Assembly: GCA_034336665.1 (NCBI GenBank)
Contig: CM067588.1
Location: 4,714,655 to 4,778,654, forward strand
DNA length: 64,000 nt
Direction: 5' to 3'
Source of the DNA: Luscinia megarhynchos
Taxonomy: Eukaryota > Chordata > Aves > Passeriformes > Turdidae
Shown: positions 46,300 through 57,959 of the stretch, piece by piece
How positions within the stretch are numbered: position 1 is the first letter of the stretch
How the letters are laid out: each line of letters starts with the position of its first letter
The notes under the pieces: generated by a model
Databases searched by the model: none
What the model was told of the DNA's origin: nothing
Seen by the model: only the letters and a program-made list of their open reading frames with translations
Position numbers and translations under genes: made by a program

Positions 46300-46870
46300 C
46301 CGCGCTGGAGCAGCCCCCGGCCATTCCCAGCCTCTGGATTTGGGGCTCGGAGGTTTTTTCCACCCAATCCAGGATCCTGGAATTCCTGGAGCCGCCACTG
46401 GAGCAGCCCCCGGCCATTCCCAGCCGCTGGATTTGGGGCTCGGAGGTTTTTTCCACCCAATCCAGGATCCTGGAATTCCTGGGAGCCGCCACGGGAGCAG
46501 CCCCCGGCCATTCCCAGCCTCTGGATTTGGGGCTCGGAGGTTTTTTTCCACCCAATCCAGGATCCTGGAATGCCGGGAGCTGCCACTGGAGCAGCCCCCG
46601 GCCATTCCCAGCCTCTGGATTTGGGGCTCGGAGGTTTTTTCCACCCAATCCAAGATCCTGGAATTCCGGGAGCCGCCACTGGAGCAGCCCCCGGCCATTC
46701 CCAGCCTCTGGATTTGGGGCTCGGAGGTTTTTTCCACCCAATCCAAGATCCTGGAATGCCGGGAGCCGCCACGGGAGCAGCCCCCGGCCATTCCCAGCCT
46801 CTGGATTTGGGGCTCGGAGGTTTTTTCCACCCAATCCAGGATCCTGGAATGCCGGGAGCCGCCGTCTCCA
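46300..46870 (+). repeat. 93-94 bp tandem repeat, six copies
   Basis: The unit carries CAGCCCCCGGCCATTCCC, CTCTGGATTTGGGGCTCGG, TTTTTTCCACCCAATCC and GATCCTGGAAT; starts at CAGCCCC are 46311, 46404, 46498 and so on. Copies are >90% alike by eye. Frames on both strands repeat ~31-residue peptides and are not coding. Confidence 0.95.
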
Positions 46871-47039
46871 GCGTTTCCAGTGGGAATGGATTGGTTGGAT
46901 CCGCTCCCGCAGCCTCTGTGTCTTTTGAACCCCAAAATTTATGGAAAAATTTGGGATTTGGGAGCTTTGACATTCCCGGGAGCGTCCTGTCCCCATCCCG
47001 CTGCCCTTGGAAAGGGGAGGGAGGTTTGGGGGAGCTGCT

Positions 47040-47110
47040 CTGCTAATGAGGCGGCGTTAATGAGGAATTAATTATCGATGGTTCCGCCGGGAAGGTCACA
47101 GGGAATGACA
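47040..47110. promoter_or_regulatory. Homeodomain-motif-rich non-coding segment
   Basis: CTAATGAGG, GTTAATGAGG, GAATTAATTATCGATGG and GGAAGGTCACAGGG sit in about 60 bases, in unique sequence between arrays. It could be an enhancer core. Confidence 0.3.
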
Positions 47111-47369
47111 CAGCGGGTCCCGGGGCGCCCCGCACGGAGCAGCGCCGGGCTCGGGGAATTCGGGGGGGGCTGAGCCCTCCCTGCACCCCCGAGAGGGAAT
47201 TTCCAGCAGGATGTGGATCCTGAATATCCCAGATGGAAAAACCCGGCCCGACTCCCAACAAAATCCCACAGCAACTTTAGGGATGGGATGGGATGGATCC
47301 CGCAGGCAGGGTTGACAATTCCTGGCCCCTCAGGACAGAATTCCCAGCCCTGACCCTGGAATCATCCCC

Positions 47370-48845
47370 AGCTCCAGCTCCAACTCCTCGAGCTGCATTC
47401 CCAATTCCTCGAGCTGCATTCCCAGTTCCCGGCGCTCCATTCCCAGTGTTCCATTCCCAGCTCCCGGCGCTCCATTCCCAGCTCCCAGCGCTCCATTCCC
47501 AGTGCTCCATTCCCAGTTCCCGGCGCTCCATTCCCAGTGCTCCATTCCCAGTTCCCGGCGCTCCATTCCCAGCTCTCCATTCGCAGTTTCCGGTGCTCCA
47601 TTCCCAGTTATCCATTCCCAGCCCCGAGCTCCATTCCCAGTTCTCCATTCCCAGTTCCCGGTGCTCCATTCCCAGTTCCCGGGGCTCCATTCCCAGTTCT
47701 CCATTCCCAGTTCCCGGTGCTCCATTCCCAGTTCCCGGTGCTCCATTCCCAGTTCCCGGAGCTCCATTCCCAGTTCTCCATTCCCAGTTCCCGGTGCTCC
47801 ATTCCCAGTTCCCGAGCTCCATTCCCAGTTATCCATTCCCAGTTGCCGGGTGCTCCATTCCCAGTTATCCATTCCCAGTTGCCGGTGCTCCATTCCCAGT
47901 TCAGCGGCTCCATTCCCAGCTCCCCGAGCGCCTCCATTCCCAGTGCTCCATTCCCAGTTCCCGGGCTCCATTCCCAGTTCGAGCTCCATTCCCAGTTCCC
48001 GGCGCCCATTCCCATTTATCCATTCCCAGTTCCCGGTGCTCCATTCCCAGTTCCCGGCGCTCCATTCCCAGTTCCCGGCGCTCCATTCCCAGTTCCCGGC
48101 GCTCCATTCCCAGTTATCCATTCCCAGTTCCCGGCTCCATTCCCAGTTCCCGGCGCTCCATTCCCGGTGCTCCATTCCCATTTATCCATTCCCAGTTCCC
48201 GGCTCCATTCCCAGTTCCCGGTGCTCCATTCCCAGCTCCCGGGCGCTCCATTCCCAGTTCCCGGGCGCCCATTCCCAGTTCTCCATTCCCAGTTCCCGGC
48301 GCCTCCATTCCCAGTGCTCCATTCCCAGTTCCCGGGCTCCATTCCCAGTTATCCATTCCCAGCTCCCGAGCTCCATTCCCAGTTCCCGTGCTCCATTCCC
48401 AGTTATCCATTCCCAGTTCCCGTGCTCCATTCCCGGCGCCCATTCCCAGCTCCCCGGGCGCTCCATTCCCAGCCCCGGTGCTCCATTCCCAGTTATCCAT
48501 TCCCAGTTCCCCGGGCTCCATTCCCAGTTCCCGTGCTCCATTCCCAGTTCCCGGGCTCCATTCCCAGTTCCCGGGGCTCCATTCCCAGTTCCCGGGGCTC
48601 CATTCCCAGCTCCCGGGGCTCCATTCCCAGCTCCCGGTGCTCCATTCCCAGTTATCCATTCCCAGTTCCCGGCGCTCCATTCCCAGTTCCCGGTGCTCCA
48701 TTCCCAGTTCCCGGGGCTCCATTCCCGGTGCTCCATTCCCAGTTATCCATTCCCAGCTCCCGGCGCTCCATTCCCAGCTCCCGGTGCTCCATTCCCAGTT
48801 CTCCATTCCCAGTTCCCGGCGCTCCATTCCCAGTTCCGGGGCAGG
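47370..48845 (+). repeat. 1.47 kb ~18-21 bp minisatellite (GCTCCATTCCCAGTTCCCGG)
   Basis: About 75 copies of CTCCATTCCCAGTTCCCGG with variants (CAGCTCCCGG, CAGTTATCCATTCC). The unit contains CATTCCC and CpG. Frames run open on both strands for up to 546 codons because the unit lacks stops; these are not genes. Confidence 0.96.
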
Positions 48846-48924
48846 CTCACAGCCGCGCTTCCCACCCGTGCCCGGTCCCGGCCCCACCTGGGAGCGGCAC
48901 AATGAACTCCCCGATCCGCAGGAG

Positions 48925-49100
48925 AACAATTAACGGCTCGCTAATTGCAATTGTCATCCCGCTCCCGGTTTTAATTTGCCCTAATGAAGTCTCAGCGATT
49001 CCGCCTCGCTCCTGCTCCCCCGGCCCCTCTGGCATCCCGCCGCCTTTTCCCGGGAATTGCGCTGGGAATTCCCGGCGCGCTCCGGATCCCAGAGCTGACA
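48925..49100. promoter_or_regulatory. Homeodomain-motif-rich non-coding segment
   Basis: A non-repetitive piece with ACAATTAACGG, GCTAATTGCAATTG, TTTTAATTTGCC and CTAATGAAG in 60 bases, between two minisatellites. It resembles a conserved neural enhancer in composition; this is inference. Confidence 0.35.
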
Positions 49101-49184
49101 AAAGTTGAATTTAAGGGTTGTGTCCGTCCGGATCTGTCCCAGATGTCACGGCAGCTGCTCGTCCTTTGTCACCAAATCTCTCTG

Positions 49185-49690
49185 GGATAGTCGGGGAATC
49201 CCAAACCTCCCTGGGATTTTCAGGGAATCCGGGATTTCTTTGGGATGCTCGGGGAATCCCAAAGAATCTCTCCTGGGATGCTCAGGGAATCCCAAATTTC
49301 TCTGGGATGCTCAGGGAATCCCAAAATCTCTCTGGCATGCTCAGAGAATCCTGGATTTCTTTGGGATGTTCAGGGAATCCCAAAATCTCTCCGGGATGCT
49401 CAGGGAATCCCAAAATCTCTCTGGGATGCTCAGGGAATCCCGGATTTCTTTGGGATGCTCAGGGAATCCCAAAATCTCTCAGGGATTTTCAGGGAATCCT
49501 GGACTTCTTTGGAATGTTCAGGGAATCCCGAATCTCTCTGGGATGTTCAGAGAATCTTGAACTTTTTCTGGGATGCTCAGGGAATCCCGGATCTCTCTGG
49601 GATGCTCAGGGAATCTGGGATTTCTTTTGGATATTCAGGGAATCCTGAACTTTTTCTGGAATGCTCAGGGAATCCCGCACCTCTCTGTGG
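49185..49690 (+). repeat. ~30 bp minisatellite (GGGATGCTCAGGGAATCCCA)
   Basis: About 17 copies of a unit of GGGATGCTCAGGGAATCCC plus AAATCTCTCT or GGATTTCTTT. Part of each unit is an imperfect palindrome (GGGA...TCCC). Confidence 0.94.
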
Positions 49691-50394
49691 GAAGACTGGG
49701 GGCTCACAGCTCCCCACAGCTCCCAGTGCAGGGACTGGGGCAGCGCCAATCACAGAATTTCCCAAAATCTGGAAGCAAATTCCATTTGGAATCTCCAGCG
49801 ATGCCTTGGAGAGGCTGAAAGGCTCCAAATTCTCCCTCAGGAAGGAAATCCCGGGGATGGCTCTGGAAAAATGAGGCAGCAACAGCCGGGAAGGGCATGT
49901 GGCAGGAGGAGAATATTCGGGATATTCTGGGAATGCACCTGCGACCTCTCCTGCCTGGATCGGGAAATTCCAGGGAATCGGCCCCATGAGAGAGGAAAAA
50001 CGAGCCAAGGCTCAGCAAACCCCCCCCAAAAAAAAAAGAAAAAAAAAAAAGTGGCAGGGAGATAAATACCCAACATTTCTGCCTGGAATGTTCTGGATTT
50101 GCTGTTGGAACTGTGGCATTTGGGATCTGCAGGCACAGCCGGAGTTCAGCTCCTGCTGCAGCCCGGGGTTGCTGCCAGGTGCTGGAGCTGCTCCCAAAAA
50201 TGCAGAGAGCTGCAGCCCAGAGAGGCTCGGGGGGGTTAAAAACCTGGATTTTCCAGAGGGAAGGACAATCCAGCTAAAATTCCATCTCCCCAGTCCTGGA
50301 TTTCTCCAGCCAGCTTTTTTCCCCGTGGAATTTGGACAATTCCAAATGCTCCAGTTAAACCCATGGCCTGAGGCTCGGGGATAAAACGAGATGG
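49691..50394. other. Non-coding segment with poly(A)/A-rich run
   Basis: No gene is seen. An A-rich run with a C-run lead-in lies at about 50020-50051. The rest is unique intronic-looking sequence. Confidence 0.35.
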
Positions 50395-50935
50395 CCTCAG
50401 GTTGAAAATCATGAATTTGAGATTTTCTGGCTGAAAATGATGGATCTGAGGTTTCCTGGCTGAAAATCATGGATCTGAGGTTTCTGGCAGAAAATTATGG
50501 ATTTGAGGTTTCCCAGACAAAATTGTGGATTTGAGATTTCCTGGCTGAAAATCATGGAGCTGAGGTTTCCCAGGCTGAGAATCATAGATTTGAAATTTCC
50601 TGGCTGAAAATGATAAATTTGAGATTTCCTGGCTGAAAATCATGGATTTGAGATTTTCTGGCTGAAAATCGTGGAGCTGAGGTTTTCCAGGCTGAGAATC
50701 ATGGCTTTGAGATTTCCTGGCAGAAAATTATGGATTTGAGATTTCCTGGCAAGAAAATCGTGGATCTGAGGTTTCCCAGGCTGAGAATCATGGATTTGAG
50801 ATTTCCTGGCTGAAAATGATAAATTTGAGGTTTCCTGGCAGAAAATCGTGGAGCTGAGGTTTCCCAAGCTGAGAATCATGGATTTGAGGTTTCCTGGCTG
50901 AAAATCATGGATTTCAGGTTTCCCAGCTGATCTTT
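50395..50935 (+). repeat. ~30 bp minisatellite (GAGGTTTCCTGGCTGAAAAT)
   Basis: About 18 copies of a unit containing TTTCCTGGCTGAAAATCATGG with GATTTGAG, GAGCTGAG or GATCTGAG ends. Confidence 0.93.
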
Positions 50936-51264
50936 TCCAAGCGGAGGAAGGAGAAAGGCTGGGAAAATCCCTGGGGATTTATCCTGACAGGAACGAACCT
51001 TCGGGAGGTGCTGAGCTGAATTTTGGAGAAGGGAACCTGAGCATCTCCTCAGCCTCCAAAGCTGAGGATGGGATGGGATGTACGATCCCTAGGGAATGAC
51101 TCTGGGATCCAAACACCTCTGGAATGTTCAGGCTGAGGCTGACAGGGCCAAATTCTGCCTTTTTCTCCAGGCTGGAGGCTGAGCCTGGCTCGGGGAAGCC
51201 AAGGAACCTCTGGGAGAGTTTTGAGGGGGGGGAAAAGCCACAACCAAAACAATCCCAGTGGCAA

Positions 51265-52085
51265 ATCAACAATCTCAGAGCTGAGAGAACAATTCCAGAG
51301 CTGGAACAACAATCTCCAGAGCTGAGAGAACAATCTCAGAGCTGAGAGAACAATTCCAGAGCTGGAACAACAATTCCAGAGCTGGAACAACAATTCCAGA
51401 GCTGAGAGAACAATTCCAGAGCTGGAACAACAATTCCAGAGCTGAGAGAACAATTCCAGAGCTGAGAGAACAATTCCAGAGCTAGAACAACAATTCCAGA
51501 GCTGAGAGAACAATTCTAGAGCTGAGAAAACAATTCAGATCTGAGACAACAATTCCAGAGCTGATACAACAATTCCAGAGTCAAAACAATAATTCCAGAG
51601 CTGAGAGAACAATTCCAGAGTCTAGGCAACAATTCCAGAGCTGAGAGAACAATTCCAGAGTCAAGACAACAATTCCAGAGCCGAGAGAACAATTCCAGAG
51701 TCAAGACAACAATTCCAGAGCCGAGAGAACAATTCCAGAGGCAAAACAACAATCCCAGAGCTGAGACAACAATTCCAGAGCTGAGAGAACAATTCCAGTG
51801 CTGGAACAACAATTCCAGAGTCAAGGCAACAATTCCAGAGCTGAGAGAACAATTCAGATCTGAGACAACAATTCCAGAGTCAAAACAATAATTCCAGAGG
51901 TGAGTGAACAATTCCAGAGGCAAAACAACAATCCCAGAGCTGAGAAAACAATTCAGATCTGAGACAACAATTCCAGATCTGAGACAACAATTCCAGATCT
52001 GAGACAACAATTCCAGATCTGAGACAACAATTCCAGAGCCGAGAGAACAATTCCAGAGGCAAAACAACATTCCCAGAGGCTGGGA
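51265..52085 (+). repeat. ~20 bp minisatellite (CAATTCCAGAGCTGAGAGAA)
   Basis: About 40 copies of a 20-21 bp unit with variants CTGGAACAA, TCAAGACAA and ATCTGAGACAA. Minus-strand frames read through the array as Leu/Trp/Ser-rich repeats; this is not coding. Confidence 0.95.
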
Positions 52086-52089
52086 GCGC

Positions 52090-52259
52090 CAGTTCGAGCA
52101 CACCAGGCTGTTTCCCAGCTCTCCTCATTAAAATCCAGCCGGAGAGAGGCCGAGAAGCACCGAGATAAGAGGCGGCTGCCCCCGGGCTCTGCGCTGCGCT
52201 TTTATCTCCGGCTGCCTCCCAGACCAGCAGCAATAACAGGAATCGCGTTATCGCCCTCC
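52090..52259. promoter_or_regulatory. Candidate conserved regulatory element with GATA-type sites
   Basis: A non-repetitive island between two arrays with GAGATAAGAGGCGG, CTTTTATCTCCGG and TCATTAAAATCC, i.e. GATA-like and homeodomain-like cores in CpG-bearing sequence. This is inference from motif content only. Confidence 0.3.
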
Positions 52260-52709
52260 CTGCCCGCCGAGATGCAGGAGGATGGGGAAAAAAAATAAAA
52301 TAAATCCCATCCCCGCGCACAAAACAAGGATTAAGTGAGGGGAGAAAGGGCTGGGGAAGGTGGTGATGGGTTTGGAGCGGATTCTGCTCATCCTGGGGGC
52401 TCCAAGCCCTGCCCAGCCCGGCCCTGGGCACTTCCACTGGGGAAAGCTGTGCCCGGGTCCCGCGTGGGGAAGGAATTTTTCCCAAATCCCGCCTGAAGCC
52501 ACACCCCTGCGCTGGGCACAGCTCCAAAGCCGCTTTTCCCGGCAGAAATCCCGGCTCAGACCTCGGCGGGGGTTTTGCCAAGTGCTCCCGTCTCGTGTAA
52601 ATGATTTTTTGGGTTTTTTTTTTTAGGGAATAACATCCCCAAATGGCAGCTGGAGGCTGCACACGGGGACAAGAGTGGGTGAAGCTGCTGGGAAGGAGGG
52701 TGGGAATGA
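52260..52709. other. Non-coding segment between arrays
   Basis: Moderately GC-rich unique sequence with an A-rich run near 52285-52305 and a T run near 52611-52624. No gene is seen. Confidence 0.35.
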
Positions 52710-55700
52710 CCTGGTGTCCCAGGAAAATCCTTGTATTCCTGAAAAACCCTCGTATCCCAAGAAAATCTTTGTATCCCAGGAAAAAATCCTATTCCAGGAA
52801 CAGATTCATATTCCAGGAACAGATTCATATTCCAGGAAAATTCTCATATTCCAGGAAAACTCTCCCATCCCAGGAACAGCCTCCAACCCCAGGAAAATTA
52901 TTGTATCCCAGGAAAAACATCCCATCCTAGAAACAGCCTCCATCCCAGAACAGCCTGGTATCCCAGGAAAACTCTCATATTCCAGGAAAACTCATCCATC
53001 CCAGGATCGGCCTCCATCCCAGGAAAAATCTCATATCCCAATAAAACTCTTGTATTTCACAGCATCCCCTTATTCCAGGAACATCCTCCTGTCTCAGGAA
53101 AAGTCTCATATCCTAGGAAAACCCTCCTTCAAAAAAACTCAAATTCCAGGAAATCTCTCTCAGTTTTGTATCCCAGGAAAACTCCCCCATCCCAGGAAAA
53201 CTCTCAGATTACAGGAAAAACCTCGTATCCCAGAAAAGTTTCATATCCCAGGAAAACTCATATTCCAGGAAACTCTCCCATCCCAGGAACAGCCTGGTGT
53301 CCCAGGAAAACTCCCCCATCCCAGGAAAACTCTCAGATTACAGGAAAAACCTCGTATCCCAGAAAAGTTTCATATCCCAGGAAAACTCATATTCCAGGAA
53401 ACTCTCCCATCCCAGGAACAGCCTGGTGTCCCAGGAAAACTCCCCCATCCCAGGAAAACTCTCAGATTCCAGGGACACCCTCCCATCCCAGGAACAAGCT
53501 GGAAACATCTCAGGAAAACTCTCAGATTCCAGGAAAAACCTCGTATCCCAGGAAAATCCTCCTACTCCAGAAAAACTCAAATTCCAGGAAAACTCTCTCA
53601 TCCCAGAAACAAGCTGGAATCATCTCAGGAAACTCTCAGATTCCAGGAAAAACCTGATATCCCAGGAAAAGCCTTCTACTCCAGAAAAACTCAAATTCCA
53701 GGAAATCTCTCTCAGTTTTTGTATCCCAGGAAAACTCCCCCATCCCAGGAAAACTCTCAGATTCCAGGAAAAACCTCGTATCCTGGGAAAACCCTCCTGT
53801 CCCAGGAAAAGTTTCATATCCCAGGAAAACCCTCCTTCAAAAAAACTCAAATTCCAGGAAATCTCTCTCAGTTTTTGTATCCCAGGAAAACTCCTCCATC
53901 CCAGGAAAACTCTCAGATTCCAGGGACACCCTCCCATCCCAGGAACAAGCTGGAATCATCCCAGGAAAACTCTCAGATTCCAGGAAAAATCTCGTATCCC
54001 AGGAAAAGCCTCCTTCAGAAAAACTCAAATTCCAGGAAATCTGTCTCAGTTTTTGTACCCCAGGAAAATCTTCTCATCACAGGAAAACTCTCAGATTCCA
54101 GGAAAACCCTCCTGCCCCAGGAAAAGTTTCATATCCCAGGAAAAGCCTCCTTCAAAAAAACTCAAATTCCAGGAAATCTCTCTCAGTTTTTGTATCCCAG
54201 GAAAATCCTCCTATCCCAGGAAAACTCTCAGATTCCAGGAAAAACCTCGTATCCCAGGAAAAGCCTCCTTCAGAAAAACTCATATTCCAGGAAATCCCTC
54301 TCAGTTTTCGTATCCCAGGAAAATCCTCCTATGCCAGGAAAACTCTCAGATTCCAGGAAAACTCTCAGATTCCAGGTAAACCCTCGTATCCCAGTAAAAG
54401 TTTCATATCCCAGGAAAACTCATATTCCAGGAAACTCTCCCATCCCAGGAACAGCCTGGTGTCCCAGGAAAACTCCCCCATCCCAGGAAAACTCCCAGAT
54501 TCCAGGGACACCCTCCCATCCCAGGAACAAGCTGGAATCATCTCAGGAAACTCTCAGATTCCAGGAAAAACCTGATATCCCAGGAAAAGCCTTCTACTCC
54601 AGAAAAACTCAAATTCCAGGAAATCTCTCTCAGTTTTTGTATCCCAGGAAAACTCCCCCATCCCAGGAAAACTCTCAGATTCCAGGAAAATCCTCGTATC
54701 ATAGGAAAACCCTCCTACTCCAGAAAAACTCAAATTCCAGGAAAACTCTCTCATCCCAGAAACAAGCTGGAATCATCTCAGGAAACTCTCAGATTCCAGG
54801 AAAAACCTGATATCCCAGGAAAAGCCTTCTACTCCAGAAAAACTCAAATTCCAGGAAATCTCTCTCAGTTTTTGTATCCCAGGAAAACTCCCCCATCCCA
54901 GGAAAACTCTCAGATTCCAGGAAAATCCTCGTATCATAGGAAAACCCTCCTACTCCAGAAAAACTCAAATTCCAGGAAAACTCTCTCATCCCAGAAACAA
55001 GCTGGAATCATCTCAGGAAAACTCTCAGATTCCAGGAAAAACCTCATATCCCAGGAAAAGCCTCCTTCAGAAAAACTCAAATTCCAGGAAATCTCTCTCA
55101 GTTTTTGTATCCCCAGGAAAATCTTCTCATCCCAGGAAAACTCTCAGATTCCAGGAAAACCCTCGTACCCCAGGAAAAGTTTCATATCCCAGGAAAACCC
55201 TCCTTCAAAAAAACTCAAATTCCAGGAAATCTCTCTCAGTTTTTGTATCCCAGGAAAATCCTCCTATCCCAGGAAAACTCTCAGATTCCAGGAAAAACCT
55301 CGTATCATAGGAAAACCCTCCTACTCCAGAAAAACTCAAATTCCAGGAAAACTCTCTCATCCCAGAAACAAGCTGGAATCATCTCAGGAAACTCTCAGAT
55401 TCCAGGAAAAACCTGATATCCCAGGAAAAGCCTTCTACTCCAGAAAAACTCAAATTCCAGGAAATCTCTCTCAGTTTTTGTATCCCAGGAAAACTCCCCC
55501 ATCCCAGGAAAACTCTCAGATTCCAGGAAAAACCTCAATCCCAGGAAAAGCCTCATATCCCAGGAAAACTCAAATTCCAAGAAAACTCTCCCATCCCAGG
55601 AACAAGCTGGAATCATCTCAGGAAAACTCTCAGATTCCAGGAAAATCCTCGTACCCCAGTAAAAGTTTCATATCCTAGGAAAACTCATATTCCAGGAAAC

Positions 55701-56935
55701 TCTCCCATCCCAGGAACAGCCTGGTGTCCCAGGAAAACTCCCCCATCCCAGGAAAACTCTCAGATTCCAGGAAAATCCTCGTATCGCAGGAAAACTCTCC
55801 TACTCCAGAAAAACTCCAAATTCCAGGAAATCCCTCTCAGTTTTTGTACCCCAGGAAAACCCTCCTATCCCAGGAAAACTCATATCCCAGGAAAACACCC
55901 CCATCCCAGGAAAACTCTCAGATTCCAGGAAAACCCTCCTGTCCCAGGAAAAGTTTCATATCCCAGGAAAAGCCTCCTTCAGAAAAACTCTAATTCCAGG
56001 AAATCCCTCTCAGTTTTCGTATCCCAGGAAAACTCCCCCATCCCAGGAAAACTCTCAGATTCCACAGGAAAAACCTCGTATCCCAGGAAAAGTCCCCTAC
56101 TTCAGAAAAACTCAAATTCCAGGAAATCCCTCTCAGTTTTTGTATCCCAGGAAAATCCTCCTATCCCAGGAAAACTCTCAGATTCCAGGAAAACTCTCAG
56201 ATTCCAGGTAAACCCTCGTATCCCCAGTAAAAGTTTCATATCCCAGGAAAACTCATATTCCAGGAAACTCTCCCATCCCAGGAACAGCCTGGTGTCCCAG
56301 GAAAACTCCCCCATCCCAGGAAAACTCTCAGATTCCAGGAAAATCCTCGTATCATAGGAAAACCCTCCTACTCCAGAAAAACTCAAATTCCAGGAAATCC
56401 CTCTCAATTTTTGTACCCCAGGAAAATCCTCCTATCCCAGGAAAACTCATATCCCAGGAAAACACCCCCATCCCAGGAAAACTCTCAGATTCCAGGAAAA
56501 CCCTCCTGTCCCAGGAAAAGTTTCATATCCCAGGAAAAGCCTCCTTCAGAAAAACTCTAATTCCAGGAAATCCCTCTCAGTTTTGTATCCCAGGAAAATC
56601 CTCCTATCCCAGGAAAACTCTCAGATTCCAGGAAAATCCTCGTATCCTGGGAAAACCCTCCTGTCCCAGGAAAAGTTTCATATCCCAGGAAAACCCTCCT
56701 TCAAAAAAACTCAAATTCCAGGAAATCTCTCTCAGTTTTGTATCCCAGGAAAACTCCCCCATCCCAGGAAAACTCTCAGATTCCAGGAAAATCCTCGTAT
56801 CATAGGAAAACCCTCCTACTCCAGAAAAACTCAAATTCCAGGAAATCCCTCTCAGTTTTGTACCCCAGGAAAACCCTCCTATCCCAGGAAAACTCATATC
56901 CCAGGAAACCCCTCTCCATTTTCGCATCCCAGGAA
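52710..56935 (+). repeat. 4.2 kb minisatellite of TCCCAGGAAAACTC / TTCCAGGAAA units
   Basis: The largest array in the window. Basic units of about 14-18 bp (TCCCAGGAAAACTC, ATTCCAGGAAA, ATCCCAGGAAAAGC) are arranged in larger blocks: a ~129 bp block is repeated near 53180-53440, and a 235 bp block at 54546-54780 is repeated with no visible change at 54781-55015. Long frames through it (up to 711 codons) give PRKT/SQENSQIPG peptides and are artefacts of the array. Confidence 0.95.
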
Positions 56936-57139
56936 ATCCCCCCATCCCAGGACAGCGCTCCCATCCCGGCAGCACCCCCCGGGCGCATCCCTCCCCGCGC
57001 CCTGCCGAGCACCAGCAGCGCTGGAATTTCTGGGAATTCTCCAGCGCGCGGAGTTTTCCCTGCCCGGCTCGCGGTTTTCCCTGCCCGGGCACACAGATGA
57101 GGGGCGAGGGCGAGCGGCTGCCACGGCACCGCTCGGGGC
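56936..57139. other. Short GC-rich unique segment
   Basis: A GC- and CpG-richer piece between two arrays, with GCACCCCCCGGGCGC and GGCTCGCGG-like words. It may be a remnant of unexpanded intron sequence or a small regulatory element; no motif is decisive. Confidence 0.3.
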
Positions 57140-57959
57140 CCTCTGCCCCTTCACTCGTTTCTTCTTTGTGCCTTTCATCAGTTCTCCTTGGTCCTTCTAT
57201 TTCTTCTTTTCCCTTTTATTTAGTTCTCCTTGGTCCCTTTATTTATTTCTTCTTTTCCCTTTTGTTTAGTTCTCCTCTGTCCCTTTATTTATTTCTCCTT
57301 TGTCCCTTTTTTGTTCTCCTTCATCCCATTTTATTTCTCCTTTTTCCCTTTATTAATTTCTTCTTTTTCCCTTAATTTCTCCATTGTCCCTTTATTTAGT
57401 TCTCCTTGGTCCCTTTATGTATTTCTTCTTTGTCCCTTTTTTATTTCTTCTTTTCCCTTTTATTTATTTCTCCTCTGTCCTTTTTTGTTCTCCTTCATCC
57501 CTTTTATTTCTTAATTTTCCCTTTATTAATTTCTTCTTTTTCCCTTAATTTCATCCATTGTCCCTTTATTTAGTTCTCCTTGGTCCCTTTATTTAGTTCT
57601 TCTTTGTCCCTTTTATTTCTTCTTTTCCCCTTTTATTAATTTTTTCTTTTCCCCTTCATTTCTCCTTTGTCCCTTTATTTGTTGCTCCCCTGACCCGTTA
57701 TTTCTTTCTCCTTTGTCTCTTTTTCTCTTTTTTCCTTTATTTCTTCTTTTCCCCTTCATTTCTCCCGTCCCTTTATTTAGTTCTCCTTCGTCCCTTTTTA
57801 TTCCTCCTTTGTCCCTTTTTATTCCTCCTTTGTCCCTTTTTATTTCTTCTTCCCTTTTTTTTTTCTTTTTGCCCTGTATGTTTCCTTTGCTCCTTTTTAT
57901 TTTTCCTTTTTCCCCTTAATTTTTCCTTTTCCCCTGCGTTTCTCATTTCCCCCTGTATT
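57140..57959 (+). repeat. Pyrimidine-rich degenerate array (CCCTTTATTTATTTCTCC units)
   Basis: About 25-30 degenerate copies of a 25-32 bp T/C-rich unit with words TCTCCTTTGTCCC and TTTATTTCTTC. There is strong strand asymmetry: few purines on the + strand over 0.8 kb. Confidence 0.85.

Noticed and set aside
47293..49108. + frames of 467-546 codons and minus frames to 283 codons
   Set aside because: Products of the CTCCATTCCCAGTTCCCGG array; open on both strands at once.
52675..54810. 711-codon + strand frame
   Set aside because: Runs through the TCCCAGGAA minisatellite; the repeated SQENSQIPGKTS peptide follows the DNA unit, and indels elsewhere in the array switch frame freely.
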